A DNA stretch of 64,000 nucleotides from DASUBN01 sp036500225 (GTDB lineage: Bacteria; Pseudomonadota; Gammaproteobacteria; Natronospirales; REEB76), in the NCBI GenBank assembly GCA_036500225.1, contig DASYCJ010000021.1:1-64000 (forward strand). Reading direction: 5' to 3'. Positions 59,621 through 64,000 of this stretch are shown piece after piece. A program made the position numbers and the translations under genes. The first letter of the stretch is position 1. Each line of letters starts with the position of its first letter. Under the pieces are notes generated by a model. It ran no database searches, was not told the origin of the DNA, and was given only the letters and a program-made list of their open reading frames with translations.

Positions 59621-61254
59621 GTGATCTGAGTCGGCGCTTTCAATCCCGTAAGTTCTTCTAATCTTGCCAAGCCATGGGCCGCTTTCGAAAGAGAGGCGAG
59701 GGCAGTCTTGGCCGTCTGCCCGTGTTTCGCCGTATCGGTCTCATGGCGCTCGACGTAGACGCGGAGCGTCGCGCCACGAGTACCGGTGCCGGAGAGGCGG
59801 AAACTGATGCGTCCGCCGTCGGCGGTGAAGACCCGTAAACCCTGGTTCTTGCTCACGCTGCCATCCACCGGGTCGGTATACGTGAAGCTGTCGGCGGAGG
59901 CAATCTGCATGCCCGCCACGGATGTCCCGGCCAGTCCAGGTAACCCCGCTTCCAATTCTTTCATGAGCCTCGCCGCTTGAGCGGAATCCGGGATGTCGTA
60001 ATCCTCCCGCTGGAAGAAGTCGCGGCCGTACTCCGCCCAGTGGGCGCTCAATATCTGCGGCAAGGGCTCCTTGCGCACCGCCAGGATGTTCAGCCAGAAC
60101 AGCACGGCCCATAGGCCGTCCTTCTCGCGACAGTGGTTGCTGCTGGTGCCGAAGCTCTCCTCGCCGCAGAGGGTGACCTTGTCCGCGTCCAGCAGGTTGC
60201 AGAAGAAGCGCCAGCCGGTGGGCGTCTCGTAGCAAGGGAGGCCCGCTCTCTGAGCCACCCGGTCCGCCGCGCGACTGGTGGGCATGGAACGTGCAAGGCC
60301 TGCAAGGCCATCCTTGTATCCGGGCACAAGACGCGCATTCGCTGCCAAGATCGCCAGGCTGTCGCCGGGCGAGACTACCGTGCTGGGCCCCAGGATCATG
60401 TTGCGGTCACCGTCACCATCAGAAGCAGCGCCGAAGTCCGGCGCATCCGCGTCATCGAACGACCGCACCAAGGCATGAGCATCGTGAGGATTGGGATCTG
60501 GGTGCCCGCCGCCAAAGTCCGGCAGCGGCCGCGCATTCAGCACCGTACCCGCCGGTGCGCCGAGCTGTCGCTCGAAAATCTCCGTGGCGTAGGGGCCGGT
60601 CACTGCATGCAACGCATCGAAGTGCATGCGAAAACTACCGGAGCGGAGCAGGGCGCCCATGCGCTCGAAGTCGAAGCAGCGCTGCATCACCGAGGCGTAG
60701 TGGGCCACCGGGTCTACGATCTCCACCTGCATGCCTGCGAAGGCCTGGGTCGAGACCTGGAAGAGATCGATTATGCGGCCTTCGGGAGTGGCAAAGTAGC
60801 GATCGATGCTGCGGCTGCGTGCGTAGATAGCTTCCGTCAATTGCTCGGAAGCCTGGCCGCCGTTGTCGATGTTGAACTTAATACCGAAGTCGCCGTTCGG
60901 TCCGCCGGGGTTGTGACTGGCCGTCAGGATGAAACCACCGGCGGCTTGTACCGCCGGAATCAGCAACGAAGCTGCGGGCGTCGAGAGTAGACCATCTTTG
61001 CCCACCACGCAGCGCTTCACGCCGTTGGCGGCGGCCATCCGCAGTAATACCGCGATGGCTTCGCGATTATAGAAACGCCCATCGCCGCCGATGACCAGCG
61101 TCGCACCCTTGAGCTTGGGCCAGCAGTCGAACACCGACTGCACGAAGTTCTCCAGATAGTTGGGCTCGCGGAAACGCGTGACCGGTTTGCGCAGGCCGGC
61201 GGTGCCGGGGCGCTGATCTTCGAAGGGAAGGGTGGGGATCGGGTGAAAGGACAT
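59617..61254 (-). CDS. pgm: Phosphoglucomutase (alpha-D-glucose-specific, eukaryote-type)
   Basis: Interconverts glucose-1-phosphate and glucose-6-phosphate; 545 residues. It begins with the family block FEDQRPGTAGLRKPV. The catalytic phosphoserine is S113 in TASHNPGG, the metal loop is SDGDGDRNM, and the sugar-binding GEESFG and the phosphate-binding RLSGTGTRGATLR segments are intact. Two adjacent ATGs exist (61257 and 61254); the second has better spacing from AGGG. The sequence is of the PGM1-like long type. It is divergent from yqiB. Confidence 0.95.
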   Translation of the reverse strand: MSFHPIPTLPFEDQRPGTAGLRKPVTRFREPNYLENFVQSVFDCWPKLKGATLVIGGDGRFYNREAIAVLLRMAAANGVKRCVVGKDGLLSTPAASLLIPAVQAAGGFILTASHNPGGPNGDFGIKFNIDNGGQASEQLTEAIYARSRSIDRYFATPEGRIIDLFQVSTQAFAGMQVEIVDPVAHYASVMQRCFDFERMGALLRSGSFRMHFDALHAVTGPYATEIFERQLGAPAGTVLNARPLPDFGGGHPDPNPHDAHALVRSFDDADAPDFGAASDGDGDRNMILGPSTVVSPGDSLAILAANARLVPGYKDGLAGLARSMPTSRAADRVAQRAGLPCYETPTGWRFFCNLLDADKVTLCGEESFGTSSNHCREKDGLWAVLFWLNILAVRKEPLPQILSAHWAEYGRDFFQREDYDIPDSAQAARLMKELEAGLPGLAGTSVAGMQIASADSFTYTDPVDGSVSKNQGLRVFTADGGRISFRLSGTGTRGATLRVYVERHETDTAKHGQTAKTALASLSKAAHGLARLEELTGLKAPTQIT

Positions 61255-61318
61255 CATGCGCCCTGTGTGCGGGTTTGCCAAGCTTGGGGGACTTGACCCC
61301 TATGATATAGTCCTTCGC

Positions 61319-61795
61319 ATGTTCGTAGAGACTCTCCAACAACGTGTGCGCCTGGTGCGGGCCCGCAGTTTCGCGGGTCTCATGACCGTGTACGAGAGCA
61401 ACCATTCGCGCATGCGACAGTTGCTGGGTGACCTCGTCCAGGTACCCGAGCACGCAGTGTCCAGGAGCCCCACGGACTTGAGCCTGAACGTGAACGTGCA
61501 GGAACGTTCCCGTTACACCACCGTCATGCAGATGACATACTGGTTCGATGCCGCCGAAGGTAGCGTCGCTGACCCGGACCTCGCAGTACGCATCTATCAC
61601 GATGCCCGCCTGGTGGAGGCGGTGGACTGCGCTGGCAACCCTCGGCATGCGGTGCTGCAGCCGCTGTGGCGTCCGGCCCGTTCCGAGCTGGAACAGCGTT
61701 GGACCCTGAATATTTTGCTCAATAAATGGTTGGAGTTCTGCCTCGACAACCGCCACGTCTTCCCGCACGTAGCCCATCCCATCACCCGTCGCTGA
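61319..61795 (+). CDS. yqiB: DUF1249 family protein YqiB
   Basis: A protein of 158 residues. Conserved blocks VYESNHSRMRQLLGDL, YTTVMQMTYWF, VRIYHDARLVEAV and a C-terminal LNKWLEFCLDNRH match the YqiB/DUF1249 family, which in E. coli sits beside cpdA and nudF. Function unknown. TTGGGG (61284-61289) and TATAGT (61306-61311), 16 bp apart, could be a promoter; if so the leader is very short or absent. Confidence 0.85.
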   Translation: MFVETLQQRVRLVRARSFAGLMTVYESNHSRMRQLLGDLVQVPEHAVSRSPTDLSLNVNVQERSRYTTVMQMTYWFDAAEGSVADPDLAVRIYHDARLVEAVDCAGNPRHAVLQPLWRPARSELEQRWTLNILLNKWLEFCLDNRHVFPHVAHPITRR

Positions 61796-61899
61796 ATATC
61801 CGCCGCCGGTCGCCTCCAGGCGGTCCGGCACCCCTCCGGTTATGGCAAGATGATGCCCGCCCGGCCCCACTCACGGGCCAGCGCGGAGAGCCGTAAGCC

Positions 61900-63006
61900 G
61901 TGTCCCCTTTCAAGAAAACACCTGTCGAAGAACCGCAGGCGCCCAGCGCCGAGATATCCCATCACTCCCTGGTAGAACTGTTCCAGGAACGTAACACCCT
62001 CAAGCGCAAGCTGGATGAGGCGGAGACGGAGCGCACCGTGTTGCGCGCCGACGTGGCGGACTTAGGCAAGCGAGCCGAGGAGGCCACGCGCCAGCTCGCG
62101 GGTCTCGAGAAGATGCTCATGGACCCGGAGAAGGGTCAGAACGCCATCCTCTACTACCGCATGCGTGCGGTATGGGACCTGTGCCGCAACCAGATACGCA
62201 ACATCGCTGAAGAGCTCTCCGGCCGCCATGACCAGGTGGAGCGCAGGCGCTACACCGAGGCTTACGAGCAGCAGCGCGTCACCCAGGTCAAGGATACCCA
62301 ACGTCTCATCGAGATCCTGGACCGCGATCGTCAAGCCCTCGCCGGGGACATCGCGCGGATGGAAGCGCAGATTCCCGCGCTGAAGCGTTTCTGGCACAAG
62401 AAGAAGCGCGAACAACTCATGGAAGACATCGAGTTGGCCATGAACAAGTTCGGCCCCATCGACAGGCGGCGCAAGGAACTGGTGGGCAAGCTCGATCAGA
62501 TCAAGAAAGCCCCACTACCCACTTATCTCGGCATCGGCGTGCCGACACGGCGTGCCATCAACGTGTCCATGATCGCCATGGCTCAGTACCTATACCTGCA
62601 CTTCGTGGAGCACGAGATCGCGCCCATGGCGCGCAGTGCCGGTCTCAAGCCCGTCATGGATGTGAACTTCGGCGGCGCTAACGAGTGCCTGAAGATTGGC
62701 GCGCAGATGTGGGAAGTGGTGATGAAGCTCAGGGCCGACACCCTCAGGCTTGAGAAACTCAAGCACCGGGCTGAGTATCTGCGCCAGAAGCTCACCTATG
62801 CCAGTGACCAGGAGAGTCTGCCCGAGGTCCACTCGCTGGATTACCTTCTGCCTTCCGCCGCCAACTCGGCGGTGATGGACACCAGCGTCACGGCCATCCC
62901 CGTGAACGTGCTGGACCTGAACTATTGGGACTTGGAGAACCTGCTGCTCAAGCCGCCTGAGAAGACTGAGCAGGTACCTTCCGTGAAGAGCGTCGCCGGC
63001 GACTAG
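61900..63006 (+). CDS. Coiled-coil protein of unknown function
   Basis: A protein of 368 residues that I do not recognise. Residues about 20-90 and 115-185 are strongly heptad-like and rich in Glu, Lys, Arg and Leu, so a long coiled coil is expected. It contains a basic patch LKRFWHKKKREQLMED. The middle (PLPTYLGIGVPTRRAINVSMIAMAQYLYLHF) and the segment MKPVMDVNFGGANECL-like are more globular, and the C-terminus (VTAIPVNVLDLNYWDLENLLL) looks structured. No signal peptide or membrane helix. The start is probably GTG at 61900 with GGAG upstream. It stands alone between yqiB and a convergent RND pump gene. Confidence 0.7.
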   Translation: MSPFKKTPVEEPQAPSAEISHHSLVELFQERNTLKRKLDEAETERTVLRADVADLGKRAEEATRQLAGLEKMLMDPEKGQNAILYYRMRAVWDLCRNQIRNIAEELSGRHDQVERRRYTEAYEQQRVTQVKDTQRLIEILDRDRQALAGDIARMEAQIPALKRFWHKKKREQLMEDIELAMNKFGPIDRRRKELVGKLDQIKKAPLPTYLGIGVPTRRAINVSMIAMAQYLYLHFVEHEIAPMARSAGLKPVMDVNFGGANECLKIGAQMWEVVMKLRADTLRLEKLKHRAEYLRQKLTYASDQESLPEVHSLDYLLPSAANSAVMDTSVTAIPVNVLDLNYWDLENLLLKPPEKTEQVPSVKSVAGD

Positions 63007-63036
63007 CCCCTGCTTCTAAGACGATCCTGAGTATCC

Positions 63037-64000
63037 TCAAGCTTGTTCTTGTACAGGCCTTGCGCTGGCGCGCGCCTTCGCCAGGCTATAGACCTTCGAT
63101 GACCAGATACCCAAGTCATCTAGCAGCACGTAGATCGTTGGCAGCAGCAGCAGGCTGATGACTGTGGAGAAGGCCAGGCCGCCGATGATGGCGCGTGCCA
63201 TGGGGAAGTAGGGCGGCCCGTCGCCGCCGATGGAGGTATTGCCGATGGCCAGCGGCACCAGTCCCAGGATCGTGGTGGACATGGTCATGATGATGGGTCG
63301 TAGCCGGTGGGTGGCGCCTTCCACGACCGCCGAGTAGCGTGAGAGGCCCGCGTGCCTCAACTGGTTTATGTGGTCGATCATCACGATGCCGTTGTTCACG
63401 ACCACGCCCATGAGGATAAGGATGCCAATCATAGCCATGATGCCGAAGCTGGTGCCCGTGATTAGGAAGAACCAGAACACCCCGAATATGGAGAACACGA
63501 TGCCAGAGAGGATCGCCGCCGGATGCAGCAGCGACTCGAAGAGAGCCGCCATCACGATGTAGATCAGCATCACCGCCAGAAGCATGTTGGTGACCATGGT
63601 CTGGTTATCGGCATCGTCCTGTTCCACGCCCTCGCCGAAGGACCACTGGTAACCCGGCGGCCAGTTGATGCTGTCCATCAGGCCCTTGATCTTGGGCCGC
63701 ACGTCGTCGAACTTGGTCTTGGCATCCAGGCTGAGCTGCACGTCCAGCGAAGCCGCACGGTTCACATGCTCGATGCTGTTCGGCCCTTCGGTGATGCTGA
63801 AGTCCGCCACCGAATCCAATCGAACCGGCTGGCCCGTGGCGTTATAGAGCTGCAGGTTGCTCAGTTGCTCCAGCGTCTCTCGGTCCTTTTTCTGGTAGGC
63901 GAGGGTGATGTTAACCTCGCCATTGGCGGCGCGGTACTGCGGCAGCTGCTCGCCGCGCAAGGCCACCATCACCGCCGTAGCCACCTGCTCGGCGCCCAAG
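63037..64000 (-). CDS. RND efflux pump inner-membrane subunit, C-terminal part (partial)
   Basis: The frame is open to the window edge; 320 or more residues of the C-terminal portion are present, and the N-terminal part lies beyond 64000. It has the AcrB/HAE1-type layout: a periplasmic segment ending GYQWSFGEG, then membrane helices with AVMLIYIVMAALFESLLHPAAIL, and the GVVVNNGIVMIDHINQLR motif. The usual RPIIMTMSTTILGLVPLA block follows. It would export drugs or other small molecules with the proton gradient. Adaptor and outer-membrane partners are not in view. Confidence 0.92.
   Translation of the reverse strand, partial: LGAEQVATAVMVALRGEQLPQYRAANGEVNITLAYQKKDRETLEQLSNLQLYNATGQPVRLDSVADFSITEGPNSIEHVNRAASLDVQLSLDAKTKFDDVRPKIKGLMDSINWPPGYQWSFGEGVEQDDADNQTMVTNMLLAVMLIYIVMAALFESLLHPAAILSGIVFSIFGVFWFFLITGTSFGIMAMIGILILMGVVVNNGIVMIDHINQLRHAGLSRYSAVVEGATHRLRPIIMTMSTTILGLVPLAIGNTSIGGDGPPYFPMARAIIGGLAFSTVISLLLLPTIYVLLDDLGIWSSKVYSLAKARASARPVQEQA

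Overview
The window is about 62-65% GC and reads as a gammaproteobacterial chromosome. The ruvCAB-ybgC-tolQRAB-pal-cpoB-queEC-tRNA-Lys run, the gcvR/dapA divergent pair, the mlaFEDCB operon, the ffs-dnaX-ybaB-recR run and the ppsA/ppsR divergent pair are all gammaproteobacterial arrangements. A TonB-dependent receptor beside TPR-sulfotransferases, an AlkB hydroxylase, a eukaryote-like class I aldolase and GTG/TTG starts fit a Nevskiales/Steroidobacter/Xanthomonadales-like organism. That placement is inference. I see no prophage, insertion sequence or CRISPR array.

Region 1 (1-10.4 kb) is the accessory part and the best candidate for an undescribed system. The 3' end of a TonB-dependent receptor gene is followed by nine genes on both strands that encode six Fe(II)/2-oxoglutarate hydroxylase-type domains and four sulfotransferase-type domains, several fused to TPR or Sel1 repeats. 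One protein carries an aspartyl/asparaginyl beta-hydroxylase and a sulfotransferase in a single chain. Together they suggest hydroxylation followed by sulfation of a peptide or protein. No substrate gene is visible. A further hydroxylase of the same type as the one at 2687-3373 is coupled to ppsA at 55.7-56.3 kb.

Region 2 (10.6-16.3 kb) encodes the complete 2-oxoglutarate dehydrogenase complex (sucA, sucB, lpdA), with a hairpin before lpdA and a terminator at the end. Region 3 (16.3-22.1 kb) holds a methyltransferase, a secreted polysaccharide deacetylase, a Bax-like glucosaminidase, a RelA-type (p)ppGpp synthetase and a YfaZ-like outer-membrane protein. Region 4 (22.1-31.5 kb) is yebC, the RuvABC resolvasome, the Tol-Pal envelope machine, queuosine genes queE/queC and tRNA-Lys. 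Region 5 (31.6-40.1 kb) has class I aldolase, the Mla lipid-transport operon with mlaA nearby, BepA protease and a FadL porin.

Region 6 (40.2-44.2 kb) has phoH-like, bcp and gcvR on the minus strand, then dapA and a small lipoprotein that looks like only the N-terminal lasso of BamC. Region 7 (44.2-51.5 kb) has tRNA-Ser with degenerate copies of its 3' end, 4.5S RNA, dnaX-ybaB-recR, an FkbM methyltransferase, a HIT protein, rsgA with an M48 protease, and orn. Region 8 (51.5-64 kb) has a PLP-enzyme/secreted protein/AlkB coupled run, small envelope proteins, ppsA/ppsR, phosphoglucomutase, yqiB, an unidentified coiled-coil protein, and the 3' part of an RND efflux pump gene.
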